Positions 35,692 to 46,510 are shown, numbered from the stretch's first letter. The stretch is DNA of 64,000 nt from Megamerina dolium (GCA_963854835.1 OY978527.1:29430047-29494046), one strand, 5' to 3'. The notes: a model not told the origin generated them from the sequence alone. Program-made: numbers and translations.

Positions 35692-36129
35692 TGTAACGAG
35701 TATCGATAGTTGATTACTCATCACTATTGTGACTGACTCTATTGGCAGCATCGAAACGAATGTCAACAAAAAGAAATAAGCGATAACCAGAACAAGCCAA
35801 CGAGAAAGGAAGAGAAGAATCTCGATAAAGGAAGATTCTGGGGTGTTGCCAACAGAGTATAAATAGAGCCAGTGTTGAGTATTGACAATCAATCGAATTC
35901 CGAACGTGAATGCGCAAACATCTATACAGAGGCAAAAGTTGCTAGTACATTAAAGTGTTATTGTAAATAGTTGATTATAAACAGAGTTGATTGTAAATAG
36001 AGTTTATTAAATAAATTGTTGCTGTATATAGTTGTATAAAATAAGTGTTGCAGTTATCATTAACAGAATCCAGTGATCGAACAAGGTAATTCAAATAGAA
36101 TTAAACGTTCACAGAATAAAAACGTAACA
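35692..36129 (+). repeat. Gypsy 5' LTR
   Basis: It contains a TATA box (TATAAATAG at 35858-35866) about 25-30 bp upstream of the likely start at CAGTGTTGAG, and AATAAA near 36010 as a poly(A) signal. Confidence 0.93.
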
Positions 36130-36158
36130 ATTTGTGTCAGAAGTGGGATTCTGTAAAG

Positions 36159-39005
36159 ATGGTGAAAATTGACCAACTAAAAGTGGACCAGCTTAAAAAG
36201 CTGTTGGTAGAGATGAATCTATCGTCATCAGGTGCAAAGGCGGAACTGCTGGTGAGGCTGAGGCAAGCTATGGAGGCTAAGGGAATTAATGTAGAAGAAC
36301 ATGAGTTCTTCGAGGAAGCCGATATACAAGCAGTTGTGCACGCTGAGGAAGAGAGCAAAATAGATTCGAGTGGTCAACTTATGGATTTCATGAAAACCAT
36401 GATGCAACAGTTACAAGAAAGTTCGTCTCGACAAGAGGGCGTTATTAGTGAATTGCGTATGGAAATTCAAGAAGGTTCGTCTCGCCAAGAGGGCGTTATT
36501 AGTGATTTGCGTATGGAAATTCAAGAACATTCGGCTCGCCAAGAACACGTCATCGAAAATCTACAAAAAGGAATTGAACTTAGATTTCAGGAAATTTCCG
36601 GAACCATTAATGAAAAGGTCACGGATTTAAAGGAACATGTAGATGATTTGGAAGATAAGTTCGAGAAATTACAGCACGAACTCAATCAACTAAAAATAAA
36701 TGGACCAGCCACATCAGTGATTAGAGATTCAAGTACAATCAAATTAAAGCCACCAACATTTGACGGAAGCACGCCATTCAATATCTTCAAGCTTCAATTC
36801 GAGACAACAGCTTCGAAGAATCAATGGGATGATAGCGACAAGACTGCTGCTTTAATAGTCGCATTAAAAGGTAATGCTTCCGAGGTGTTACAGATGATTC
36901 CAGAGAAAGATCGTGGTAGCTATCAGTCACTGATGGACACACTCCAGCGAAAGTATGGAAATGAATACAAGAGTCAATTACATCGAGTGGAATTGAGATC
37001 GCGAGTGCAACGGAGTAATGAGAGCCTTCAGGAATTCGCTTCCGATATTGAGCGCTTATGTCATCTAGCGTTCTCCGGTAATTCGGAAGAGTTCGTCGAA
37101 AAAATAAAAATAGAGGCATTCATAGATGGCATACGTGATGGAGAGACAAAGCGTGCCCTAGTCATGTCACCAAGAAATACTTATGCCGAAACAGTCAGTA
37201 GTGCTTTGACGTATGAAGCCGCCAGCTTAATGTGTCGACCAGTGCCAGGAGTACGCAAACTAGAGGGGAAAACATCACATCTGGTTGAAGCAGTGCGTCA
37301 GGCAGTAAAATCAGTAGTTCAGCCTGAAGTAAGAGCAGGTCGACGCGAAAACAAATTTAATGGTAAGTGCTTCATTTGCGACAAACGAGGGCATATAGCT
37401 CGTGATTGCAATCAATCGAATATGAAGCCTAAAGGTAGAACAAGGAATCAACGCAAATATAAATTTGCCGGTAAGTGCTTCATATGCCATCGAAGAGGGC
37501 ACAAGGCGCGGAATTGTCGTCTACGACACAAGCAACAAAGATCGAATTCACCAGGACAACGAAAGGACGATCGTGATGTTATTCATCGTAGTAAAGCTTA
37601 TACTCCATATCGTCTTACTTGCACCGTGGATAGTAAACGGGAAAGAAACCAGAATCACATTGTTAACCTACGTCTTACGAATGTATTGTCGGAAGAGTCA
37701 TGGACCACCGAACGAGTTCAAGAAGATCAACGGAACGACCCAGATCTCTCAAAGATCATGAAATACAAGGAGCAGGGCATACGTCCAGATTGGCAAGAGA
37801 TGGCTAATGAGAGTCCGATAGCAAAGGCATATTGGGCGCAGTGGCTAAGCCTGCACTTACGAGACGGATGTTTATTCCGAGCATGGCAAAGTGAGGATGG
37901 AAAAATCACTAATGATCTTCTAGTGGTACCCAAGGCGAGAATAAATGAAGTGATAGCTGAGTATCACAATGCCTCCAGTGGAGGGCATTTGGGAATCACC
38001 AAAACCGTCGAGAAAATAAAGAAACGATTTTATTGGGTTGGATGTCATGACCATGTCGCTGATTGGATTCGGAAGTGCAAGCAATGTGCAATGGCCAAAG
38101 GTCCCACTAAGAAAAGTGGAGGTAAGATGCATCAATACACCGTGGGTGCTCCATTCGAGCGAATTGCTATGGACATAGCTGGACCATTTCCAATAAGCAA
38201 CGCAGGAAACAAGTATGTTCTGGTGGTTATAGATTACTTCAGTAAATGGCCTGAAGTATACCCCATTCCAAATCAAGAAGCTAGTACAGTTGCGGATGTA
38301 TTCGTGAACCAATGGGTTACTCGTTTTGGTGTACCGATGGAGTTACACTCAGACCAAGGTCGAAATTTCGAATCAGTTGTATTCCAAGAGATATGCCGTA
38401 TGCTGGGTATATACAAAACTCGTACAACACCTTTGCATCCACAATCTGATGGCATGGTAGAACGATTTAACCGTACCTTGGAGGAATATTTGAGAAAAGT
38501 CGTAGATAAATACCAAAGAGACTGGGATGTACATATACCAATGTTCCTCATGGCATATCGATGCGCACAACATGATACGACGGCTACTACACCGGCAATG
38601 GCAATTTTTGGAAACGAGTTAAGACTGCCAGCTGATTTAAAATTTGGAGTTGTAATACCAACGAGATCAACCGAAGGAAATTATACTAGCGAAAAGCGGG
38701 AACAGTTGGATGAAGTACATCGGTTCATCAGAGAGCGGTCGCAGATGATAAGCGATAAGATGAAGGCCAGGTATGACTTGAAAGCAAATTCAAAAGGGTT
38801 CTATGAAGGAGAGCTTGTAATGCTTCATAATCCACAACGAAAGAAAGGCCTGTCTCCTAAACTACAGACTCATTTGGAAGGACCATATGAGATTATAGCA
38901 AAGATAAATGACGTAGTGTATCGCATTCAACGTGCCTGGAATAAAAGAGCAAAGTTTAAAGTAGTGCACTTGGAGCGACTTGCGCCATATCGAGGGGAAG
39001 TATAA
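36159..39005 (+). CDS. Gag-integrase fusion ORF of the Gypsy element (948 aa), with SAP domain
   Basis: Domains in order: an N-terminal SAP-like helix-turn-helix (residues about 4-40, LKVDQLKKLLVEM..LLVRLRQAME); a coiled coil (about 70-175) with an 18-residue tandem repeat; the Gag core (about 190-370); two CCHC knuckles (CFICDKRGHIARDC near 403, CFICHRRGHKARNC near 439); then, without protease, RT or RNase H, the pre-integrase spacer, the HHCC zinc module (about 601-642) and the integrase core with Asp 672, Asp 732 and Glu 768 (DD35E), and a C-terminal region ending RLAPYRGEV. The frame is intact across the junction (about 37570-37700). The ATG at 36159 is the first in frame. It cannot reverse-transcribe itself and would depend on a relative. 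Confidence 0.9.
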   Translation: MVKIDQLKVDQLKKLLVEMNLSSSGAKAELLVRLRQAMEAKGINVEEHEFFEEADIQAVVHAEEESKIDSSGQLMDFMKTMMQQLQESSSRQEGVISELRMEIQEGSSRQEGVISDLRMEIQEHSARQEHVIENLQKGIELRFQEISGTINEKVTDLKEHVDDLEDKFEKLQHELNQLKINGPATSVIRDSSTIKLKPPTFDGSTPFNIFKLQFETTASKNQWDDSDKTAALIVALKGNASEVLQMIPEKDRGSYQSLMDTLQRKYGNEYKSQLHRVELRSRVQRSNESLQEFASDIERLCHLAFSGNSEEFVEKIKIEAFIDGIRDGETKRALVMSPRNTYAETVSSALTYEAASLMCRPVPGVRKLEGKTSHLVEAVRQAVKSVVQPEVRAGRRENKFNGKCFICDKRGHIARDCNQSNMKPKGRTRNQRKYKFAGKCFICHRRGHKARNCRLRHKQQRSNSPGQRKDDRDVIHRSKAYTPYRLTCTVDSKRERNQNHIVNLRLTNVLSEESWTTERVQEDQRNDPDLSKIMKYKEQGIRPDWQEMANESPIAKAYWAQWLSLHLRDGCLFRAWQSEDGKITNDLLVVPKARINEVIAEYHNASSGGHLGITKTVEKIKKRFYWVGCHDHVADWIRKCKQCAMAKGPTKKSGGKMHQYTVGAPFERIAMDIAGPFPISNAGNKYVLVVIDYFSKWPEVYPIPNQEASTVADVFVNQWVTRFGVPMELHSDQGRNFESVVFQEICRMLGIYKTRTTPLHPQSDGMVERFNRTLEEYLRKVVDKYQRDWDVHIPMFLMAYRCAQHDTTATTPAMAIFGNELRLPADLKFGVVIPTRSTEGNYTSEKREQLDEVHRFIRERSQMISDKMKARYDLKANSKGFYEGELVMLHNPQRKKGLSPKLQTHLEGPYEIIAKINDVVYRIQRAWNKRAKFKVVHLERLAPYRGEV

Positions 39006-39043
39006 AAACTTGTTCGGGACGAACAAGGTTAAGAGGAGGGCAG

Positions 39044-39481
39044 TGTAACGAGTATCGATAGTTGATTACTCATCACTATTGTGACTGACTCTATTGGCAG
39101 CATCGAAACGAATGTCAACAAAAAGAAATAAGCGATAACCAGAACAAGCCAACGAGAAAGGAAGAGAAGAATCTCGATAAAGGAAGATTCTGAGGTGTTG
39201 CCAACAGAGTATAAATAGAGCCAGTGTTGAGTATTGACAATCAATCGAATTCCGAACGTGAATGCGCAAACATCTATACAGAGGCAAAAGTTGCTAGTAC
39301 ATTAAAGTGTTATTGTAAATAGTTGATTATAAACAGAGTTGATTGTAAATAGAGTTTATTAAATAAATTGTTGCTGTATATAGTTGTATAAAATAAGTGT
39401 TGCAGTTATCATTAACAGAATCCAGTGATCGAACAAGGTAATTCAAATAGAATTAAACGTTCACAGAATAAAAACGTAACA
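39044..39481 (+). repeat. Gypsy 3' LTR
   Basis: Same length as the 5' LTR, with one visible substitution. It follows the polypurine tract at about 39031-39040. Confidence 0.93.
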
Positions 39482-39701
39482 ATATCATATAGTATATATT
39501 TAATACACATTTACTGTTTAAACATACAAGTATAATAAAGATAAAACACTTGTGACAGTGCGAAAAGAAGTGTTTTGTGTTGCAACAACATCATCAGCCG
39601 AGTCGTAGATCAGCGACTTTAAGGCAAGTGCACCACATCGCAGCAAGCCCATCGGCATTCCCGCTCGCTCCCCGCTGAAACATTGGTTCTTCGAGCCGGA
39701 T

Positions 39702-41174
39702 AAAGCTCGCAACGAGTGGTAAGACAATCTTGGCCATCAAGGTATGGTTTATGGTGACATTTGTATATGGTGTATAACTCCCGTGTACTACCTGTTTTTT
39801 ATATATGTACATGTACACGTATGTATGAAAATTAAGGTGCATGTGTATACCCTAACCTTGATTGTTTTTACATCCATATATCCCGGCACATCCCGCTAAA
39901 ATCAACAAAAAATATTTAATGACATTGTTGCAGCAAAATTATTGTTGGTTTTTTAATTCTTGGTTGATAAGTACGTCGTACATACATTTTATAGCAAATC
40001 CCGCTTAACCATCCCCTAACTTACAGCGAATCTCTCGCTGAGTTAAATATTATATTCTGTATCCCTTACAGTTGCAAGAATTAAGAAATTACAACATATA
40101 TATTGTGATACGAATGATATTGTTTTGCCGATGGCAAAACGCACTTTTGGTTGTTTTTATTTCCCGCTTATGTTCCTTTTCTCATTATTCGAAGTGTTGT
40201 TAACTGGTATATGTGCAAAAACAATACCCGTGATCATATCTGACATACCGCATATGTCATTTACATAAACACATATTGATAAGACGGAAGATGAAAGAAA
40301 AATATATCAAGTGATCTCAAGAGAAACTAAACGAACTGCATACATACATATCAGTGCACACCTTTGAACGATCCCCAATTTGGTTTATATTGGTGTTTTA
40401 TTACTACATCAATTTTGTTTACTAATCCCTTGGACATCTCTCAGTAAAAACATATAAGTACATCAAAGCATCTCTCTCATATCCAATAAGTGTTATCATA
40501 TCCGTCGTATCGCCCCGCATACACCTCTACGAAAAACATTATTGCCAATAATGTACTAATAATAACAACATTAGTCTCTTGCTTTGCAAAAAGAAGAACA
40601 AAGCATAAGTGATACAACTACACTTTCCCAATAGAAGTTGGTTTTTCCCTCACGAAAACTGATATCGGCAATAACATTAAAATATTCAAAAAATATTTGC
40701 TTGGCAATAACAACTTCATACATATTGCATTTTTTTCTTAATACCTTTGCCTTGTGTATTTGCAAAAACAACCGCCTTGTATGCTATTTTCTATTGGAAA
40801 ACACCCAGGGAGAAAAATAGTCACTCTCAACCCCAAGTTGCTACAGTGCGATCAAATATAATATAATTTATTTCTTGGTGAGAGATAATATACTACAAGT
40901 TCCGGAAAGTACAATACAGCGGTTCCCAAACTGTTATTCGGTCCCGCGGTTATTTTCTATACATATACCTACGTGTATTTTTTTATAAAAATACCACTTA
41001 ACTTCACTGAGGAAGACTACGTCTTTCGGATTAATCTCTTGCCGGGCAAATTTGGCAACCCATTTTTTGATAAATCGTGCGAACAGGCAACTTAATTCCA
41101 GATTTCCCAGCAATTCTCTCTCGTTTTCAAACTTTATCCCGTATTACATCTGTGATTCTACAATTGCTAATAGG
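39702..41174 (+). other. Leader of the BEL/Pao element
   Basis: No ORF of note. It may include unrelated insertions, because 1.5 kb is long for such a leader. Confidence 0.4.
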
Positions 41175-43219
41175 ATGTCAGCTCACGATCTCTTCAGAGC
41201 TACCGTGGAAGATATTATTGAATTTGATAGCAATTTTCATGCCATCAACCCAGAAGCTCATAACAAAATTAGCTTGGAGGCACAGAAAAAGCAATTCCAA
41301 TCCCTATGGAGTGATTGCAAAACGGCATATTATTCTCACATAACAGAGGAAGTAGCAGAAGAAGGGAGTGACTAACCTCTTATGTCCGGTGCCTCTCTGC
41401 AATCAACGCTAATCTTCACGAGTTGAGTTCCGAAGTGGTACCTCCCGCAGTTTCCTCTTCTCTCGCTGAAAACATACCTCGTCAACCTTCATTTCCTGCT
41501 GTTCTTCACGAGCCGAGTTTCGAGGTGGCATCCCTCGCAGTTTTCTCTTCTACGGCAATTCCCAATCCACCCGTTGAGAAGGTAAATAATGAACATTAAT
41601 TTCCCGTTATTCATCTACCTCCATGCGACACCGCATGTTTTTCAGGCGATTATGTATCGTGGCCAAGTTTTCGTGACTTGTTTACTGCATTATACCGTAA
41701 TAATCCCCGCCTGTCGCCAGTGGAAAAATTATACCACTTGCTACAAAAAACCCGAGGTGAAGCACATAACATCATTCAGTCTACTCCCTTGACTAATGAT
41801 GGCTTCGCACTAGCTTGGCATAACCTCGAGGAGAGATATGAAAATAAGAAAATTCTGGTCAATTTACAGTTGAAATCCCTATTCACTTTCCAACCGGTAA
41901 CTCAAGAAACCGGCCCCAACTTAAAGCGACTGCAACGGACTATAAATGACAGCATCACAAACTTGAAGCTGTTAAATATTGATTCCTCTCATTGGGATGC
42001 GACTATCGTATACTTGTGTTCCACGAAGATTCCCGAAACAACTCTCTGTCTTTGGGAACAGTCGTTGAAGAACAATCGCGAAATCCCGAAATGGAGTGAC
42101 TTCGATGCCTTCTTAACAAAGCGGTATCAGACCTTGGAATCGGTCTCCGATATCAGAAGTGGTTCTCGGCAACTCAGCCAACCATAGAATCGGCCATTCA
42201 GCCAGGCATCGAATCGGCAACCCGTTCGGTTCGACCCTACCAGGCGGTCGAACACTCCTCCAACGACTCCCAGAAGAATTAACACGTATCCCGTTAAAGT
42301 TGTAAATCACGGTTGTCTATTGTGCCGAAAGTCACATCCTCTTCGCCATTGTCCCGATTTCCTCCAATTATCAATAGAGAATCGATACTTCATAGTGCGA
42401 AAACACAAACTGTGCATAAATTGCTTGGCCAACTCTCACAATTATAACTGTAAAAGCCGGTTTATGTGCTCATCGTACCGACAAAGACACAATTCTTCAA
42501 CTTCACAGGCTAGAGATTGCTTCCAGCACCCGCTATGAGGTAACTCCCGAGTCAACTCCCACTGAAACAACAGTTGGACGTTCTTGTCAGCGTACTCGTT
42601 CTTCTCTGCTGCCAGCTGTTACGAAGAAAAAACAGCTTTGGATACAGCACCCATAACGACAAACCTCCCACAAATGAAATCGACCTTCCATAAAATGGTT
42701 TCATCGTTTCACAACCAAATCCATTTCGACAAACTCCTGCACTCATCGCCTCGTACTAAATGCGATAAGCACCCGACATGAAGTAATAATAGAAAACACC
42801 CCAAATGTTCAAAAAAACCCCTTATAACAACCAAAGATGTTAGTTCATTGCATAGTACTGTCACGAAGACATGCTGCCCGCTATGTAGAGGCATGCACCC
42901 CCTACGACAATGCACCCAGTTCTCCAAACTTACGGTTGAAGAGAGAATACTCTATATGCTCCAGTATAGAATTTGTATAAACTGCTTAGCAACATCCCAT
43001 ACCCTTGCAAAATGCCACAGTGAGTTTTCATGCCGTCATTGTGGGAAGCAACATAATTCCCCGCTTCACAGAGCACGGCATGACCCGAGAGCAAAGCGGA
43101 ATGTTCACCGTTATACAATGCTCCCCCCAGATGCAAGGATCGATCTTACAGATCGCATCCAAGAAGAAGGCAACTCCCGTCAAATGTATTTCCCACCCGT
43201 ATTAATTGTCGTACAGTGA
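41175..43219 (+). pseudogene. BEL/Pao gag remnant with two zinc-knuckle modules
   Basis: The N-terminal part (MSAHDLFRATVEDIIEFDSN) ends at a stop at 41373. After a frame break the capsid-like region continues from about 41645 (SGDYVSWPSFRDLFTALYRN, LSPVEKLYHLLQKTRGEAHN) to about 42187. Two related Cys/His modules follow: CLLCRKSHPLRHC..CINCLANSHNYNC (from 42315) and CPLCRGMHPLRQC..CINCLATSHTLAKC (from 42870). Frame changes and the loss of pol show that it is not functional. Confidence 0.8.
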
Positions 43220-43575
43220 TATTCAACGGATTATCGAGTATTGCTTATGAAAATTTTCAAACGGCCTTTCACAGACCTGCTTGCTTTTGTGGTAACTGTA
43301 AATTTCCAGCCACCAACAGAAAGTAGCAGTTACACTGGCCACGTACCAACTCTGTCCGCCCAATAACAATGCTAGATAACGACACATTGTATACTTTACA
43401 TGTACTAAGTAATGACGTCACTTAGTTCAAACACAATATGTATCATATAAAATACACAGATATGGCACAACTAATTTGGTTTCCTCTTTTATTTTTTCTT
43501 CCAGACACACGCAACAATTCATTCGTTTAAAATAATTTTTTTTGCAAATTTTTATTTAGCTCCGTTTTGTATATA
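43220..43575. other. Unassigned sequence after the BEL/Pao relic
   Basis: No ORF. It contains ATCATATAAAATACAC (TATA-like) and could be part of another LTR, but no partner was found. Confidence 0.3.
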
Positions 43576-43770
43576 CTTACTTACTTACCGTAAGACTCTC
43601 TTTCCAACTATGCACTGACTGCTCGCGTGTTCATGCCGATTATGTCAATATCATCGGCATACGCTAACAGCATGACACTTTTGTTGAAGATAGTGCCATT
43701 ATGTCGTAGATCAGCAGTTCGTATTTTTTTCTCCATAATAAGATTGAAGAAGTCGCACGATAACGAATCA
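43576..43770 (-). mobile_element. RTE-like LINE copy 3, internally deleted fragment
   Basis: The minus strand matches copy 1 from about 2205 to 2390, including the YADD region, then jumps directly to a TAAG-repeat tail (43571-43585 on the plus strand as CTTACTTACTTAC). It has a 9-bp internal deletion near 43613. Confidence 0.85.
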
Positions 43771-43773
43771 ATT

Positions 43774-44771
43774 TGTATATATTCACAATATTTTGACGTG
43801 TAGTTAAAATCTCACTTAAAACAAGCTCGCTCACTTATTTTTGTTGTTGCTTTGCATGTAATTCGTTAAATAAGCGAGTGTTCTTGTGGAACTCGCGTTC
43901 CAAAGAATGCAGCTAGTGTAGGAATATCAGGCAACAAATTTGAAAATGTTCTTCCTTGGATCCATCCTTATTTTTAAATCGTTTCTTGTCTTCTCATTTT
44001 TGTATGTGTTTGTTGTTTATACTTTACGTCGTGGAATTATACATAGCTACTCGTATTGTTATATTAAGATTTAAGTACATATTTGCTTGATTTGTATATT
44101 TTAATCTTTGGTGTCAAAGTAAAGCTTTTCCACAAGCAAGAAGAATATTAATTAATTATAACGTTTTATCAATGCTGTTTATGTTATTCTTAATTAAAAG
44201 TAAGTTGATTATCAAAATCATATACTCTTTTTGGTCTTTTTCATTGGCTGGCACCACTGTAATCAATTCACCACAGTTCGGCCATGGTATAATTATATAA
44301 GGTAGAGCCATTAGGGAGAGTTCTCACGAATAAAGAAGAAGAAGCAAATAAAGCAACAAAATATACATACGTAATGAAGAAGAAGAAGTAAAGAAGAAAA
44401 CAACAAACACACTAGTTTGACAGTATAAGTGGTAGTTTCTGACATTGTATGGATCAATCAAGAGGAATCTTTTACAATTGCTGTACCTCTATTAAAATAC
44501 TTTGACCCTCGGCTATAGCTTTATGTATTATACTTTTTATTTAGCGTCCCTGAAATATAATCACTGAACATATACTTATTTGAAAGCTGCCAATTTTTCT
44601 CCTTATACTTCATTTGACATTCGTAAATTGTGCAAGAATCCACAAATGAAAATACATACAACTTCATACTTTGTACTTTTATTACGTACTACTGTTGTAG
44701 AATAGCTAAAAAATAACTTATAACTTGGAGTGGAATACATTTAATAAACTATAGGTCAAAAACAATAAAAT
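43774..44771. other. Region upstream of CDC50
   Basis: No other gene is seen. A GAAGAA-rich stretch (44325-44400) and AT-rich DNA lead up to the CDC50 start codon. The promoter is probably here, but no element can be fixed. Confidence 0.35.
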
Positions 44772-44826
44772 ATGTCTGCACAAGCTGAGGTACAGGGACT
44801 TCAGCAGAAGTCGAAACGTCCTTCTG
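44772..44826 (+). CDS. CDC50: CDC50 exon 1
   Basis: [18 protein letters not shown], donor TCTG|GTAAGT, phase 1. The start is the first Met of the frame and gives the usual short cytosolic N-terminus. Confidence 0.9.
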
Positions 44827-46510
44827 GTAAGTTAAACGCGTCAATTCTTTGCAGGGGTAGGGTGATAAAAATGACTAATACATTATTGATTACTTTACGT
44901 GTTTTATTACATTTGAAGTTGATAATGTCAATATTCATGCTATTGGTAGACAAAATGAAGCAGTAGCACTGATATCAGTCAGAAATATCTGTAATAATGA
45001 CCATTTTATTTCAGATTCTGCATTCAAGCAACAACGTTTACCCGCGTGGCAACCCGTTCTCACTGCAGGCACAGTTTTGCCTACTTTTTTCATCATTGGC
45101 ATCTTATTTATTCCTGTTGGAGTTGCGCTGCTCTACTTCTCTGATGAAGTCAGTGAGCATGTTATTGACTACACTGATTGTATTCAGATTGGGCAGAAGA
45201 ATCTCACTTGTGCCGATTATATCAAAGATAATCCGACTAAAGTATGCGAATGTAAAATTGATTTTACTTTAAGCAAGGACTTTGTTGTAAGTAACTTAAT
45301 TGTTTAAATCATATTGCCTTGTACACACTTTTGCTTAATGTTTCTATCTTTTGTGAAGGGTGAAGTTTTTATGTATTATGGTCTCAGTAATTATTACCAA
45401 AATCATCGTCGCTACGTAAAGTCGCGCGATGACGATCAATTGCTGGGTCGTCTATCATCTACACCTTCCACCGATTGTGTGCCTTTTGCCTATACCGATG
45501 AACAAGTGCCAATTGCACCTTGTGGTGCTATTGCGAACTCTCTATTTAACGGTGAGAATGTGTATTATATTGTATATTGCATACCAAAATTGACATAATT
45601 GTGAATATGTTTTTCAGATGAATTAACTTTAAAATTCGGAGCACAGGATGTGCCATTATTAAATACTGGCATTGCTTGGCCATCCGATAAGAGAATAAAG
45701 TTTCGTAATCCTGAAGGAGATTTAAAATCAAATTTAAAAGGTTTTGCCAAACCGAAATTCTGGAAAAGAGAATTGTGGGAGCTGGATCTTAAAAATCCCG
45801 ATAACAATGGATTTCAAGTATACTATACAATATACCTAATTTCATATATTGTAAATACATTTGCCGTTTCTGTTTCATATTTATTTTAAGAATGAAGATT
45901 TAATTGTTTGGATGCGTACCGCAGCTTTGCCAAGTTTTCGCAAACTGTATCGGCGTGTTAATCATACGAATTCAGCTTTTCAAAATGGTCTAAAAAGTGG
46001 TGAATACACTCTAAATGTACTTTATCGTAAGTTTTGTTTTATATATATGTAGTTGTTCATCTATAAATTTTATAATATTTTTGCATATAGAATACCCTGT
46101 CAAATCATTTAATGGTTCGAAGAAAATGATTTTATCAACGACATCATTATTGGGCGGTAAAAATCCATTCCTCGGTATTGCATACATTGTTGTTGGTTGT
46201 ATTTGCCTTGTGTTGGGCATTGTTCTACTGCTTATACATATCAAGTGTAGCAAAAGGTTCGTAGCTTTAAAGTACCACCTCCAAAGTAGTAGCATTTATA
46301 GTATATGAGTGTATTTATTTGAATGTGTATGAGGGTTTACCACTTTTGAGATAAGAAATATGTATCACTAACAAATTAACGAGCGTGTTAATACGATTTT
46401 TTTTTTTTTTTTTTTTTTTTTTGGAGATGCTTAATCATTCTCATTATTTTCTTTTTCTTTCCAGTACTACGGAAATGATAAATGTTAATCCTCGCACTCC
46501 ATATTCTTAA
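44772..46510 (+). CDS. CDC50: CDC50/TMEM30 family, P4-ATPase flippase beta subunit, seven exons
   Basis: Exons 44772-44826, 45015-45286, 45359-45551, 45618-45817, 45891-46026, 46091-46256 and 46465-46510 join in phase to 356 codons including the stop. The protein has a short cytosolic N-terminus, TM1 ([20 protein letters not shown]), a large lumenal domain, TM2 ([20 protein letters not shown]) and a short tail. Family hallmarks seen: [44 protein letters not shown] and [16 protein letters not shown]. Lumenal Cys residues (DC, TC, VCEC, DC, PC) fit the conserved disulfides, and NLT, NHT and NGS are glycosylation sequons. In the family it chaperones P4-ATPase lipid flippases out of the ER and supports their activity. 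Length and exon structure are complete. Confidence 0.96.
45015..45286 (+). CDS. CDC50: CDC50 exon 2 (TM1, first lumenal part)
   Basis: It reads [20 protein letters not shown] into TM1 and then the VCECKID region. Acceptor TTTCAG, donor GTT|GTAAGT. Confidence 0.95.
45359..45551 (+). CDS. CDC50: CDC50 exon 3
   Basis: Starts [14 protein letters not shown] after an unusual but permitted GAAG acceptor. Ends FNG at AACG|GTGAGA. Confidence 0.92.
45618..45817 (+). CDS. CDC50: CDC50 exon 4
   Basis: [20 protein letters not shown] through [18 protein letters not shown]. Acceptor TTTTCAG, donor CAA|GTATAC. Confidence 0.95.
45891..46026 (+). CDS. CDC50: CDC50 exon 5
   Basis: [20 protein letters not shown], then NHTN (sequon), up to the YTLNVLY end at TATC|GTAAGT. 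Confidence 0.95.
46091..46256 (+). CDS. CDC50: CDC50 exon 6 (TM2)
   Basis: [20 protein letters not shown], then TM2. Donor AAAAG|GTTCGT is weak. Failure to splice would end the protein after 17 other residues, so retention could give a variant tail. Confidence 0.93.
46465..46510 (+). CDS. CDC50: CDC50 exon 7 (C-terminus)
   Basis: [15 protein letters not shown] and TAA, after CTTTCCAG. NP-x-TPY is a family-like ending. Confidence 0.88.

Larger units (their letters stand above)
35692..39481 (+). mobile_element. Young Gypsy-type LTR retrotransposon, internally deleted
   Basis: The 438-bp LTRs at 35692-36129 and 39044-39481 run TGTAACGAGT...AACGTAACA and differ by a single base that I can see (GGGG versus GAGG, near 35840 and 39193). 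ATAT flanks both ends (35688-35691, 39482-39485). Behind the 5' LTR, TGTGTCAGAAGTGGGAT matches a tRNA-Leu primer-binding site with one mismatch at its start. Before the 3' LTR, AAGAGGAGGG is the polypurine tract. At 3.79 kb it lacks the protease, RT and RNase H part. The matching LTRs indicate recent insertion. Confidence 0.93.
35379..39682 (+). mobile_element. BEL/Pao 5' LTR, split by a Gypsy element
   Basis: The LTR is inferred to run 35379-35691 and resume at 39486-39682 (about 510 bp without the insert). It starts TGTCTACGCCAG right at the RTE break and ends GAAACA. The next bases (39684-39701, TGGTTCTTCGAGCCGGAT) complement the 3' end of a tRNA-Arg, the primer-binding site. No matching 3' LTR was found, so the left boundary is tentative. 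Confidence 0.55.
39684..43219 (+). mobile_element. BEL/Pao internal region (leader and gag), 3' truncated
   Basis: A tRNA-Arg-like primer-binding site is followed by a 1.5-kb AT-rich leader and a broken gag with DUF1759-type and zinc-knuckle modules. There is no protease, RT or integrase and no 3' LTR; the similarity ends near 43219. Confidence 0.75.
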
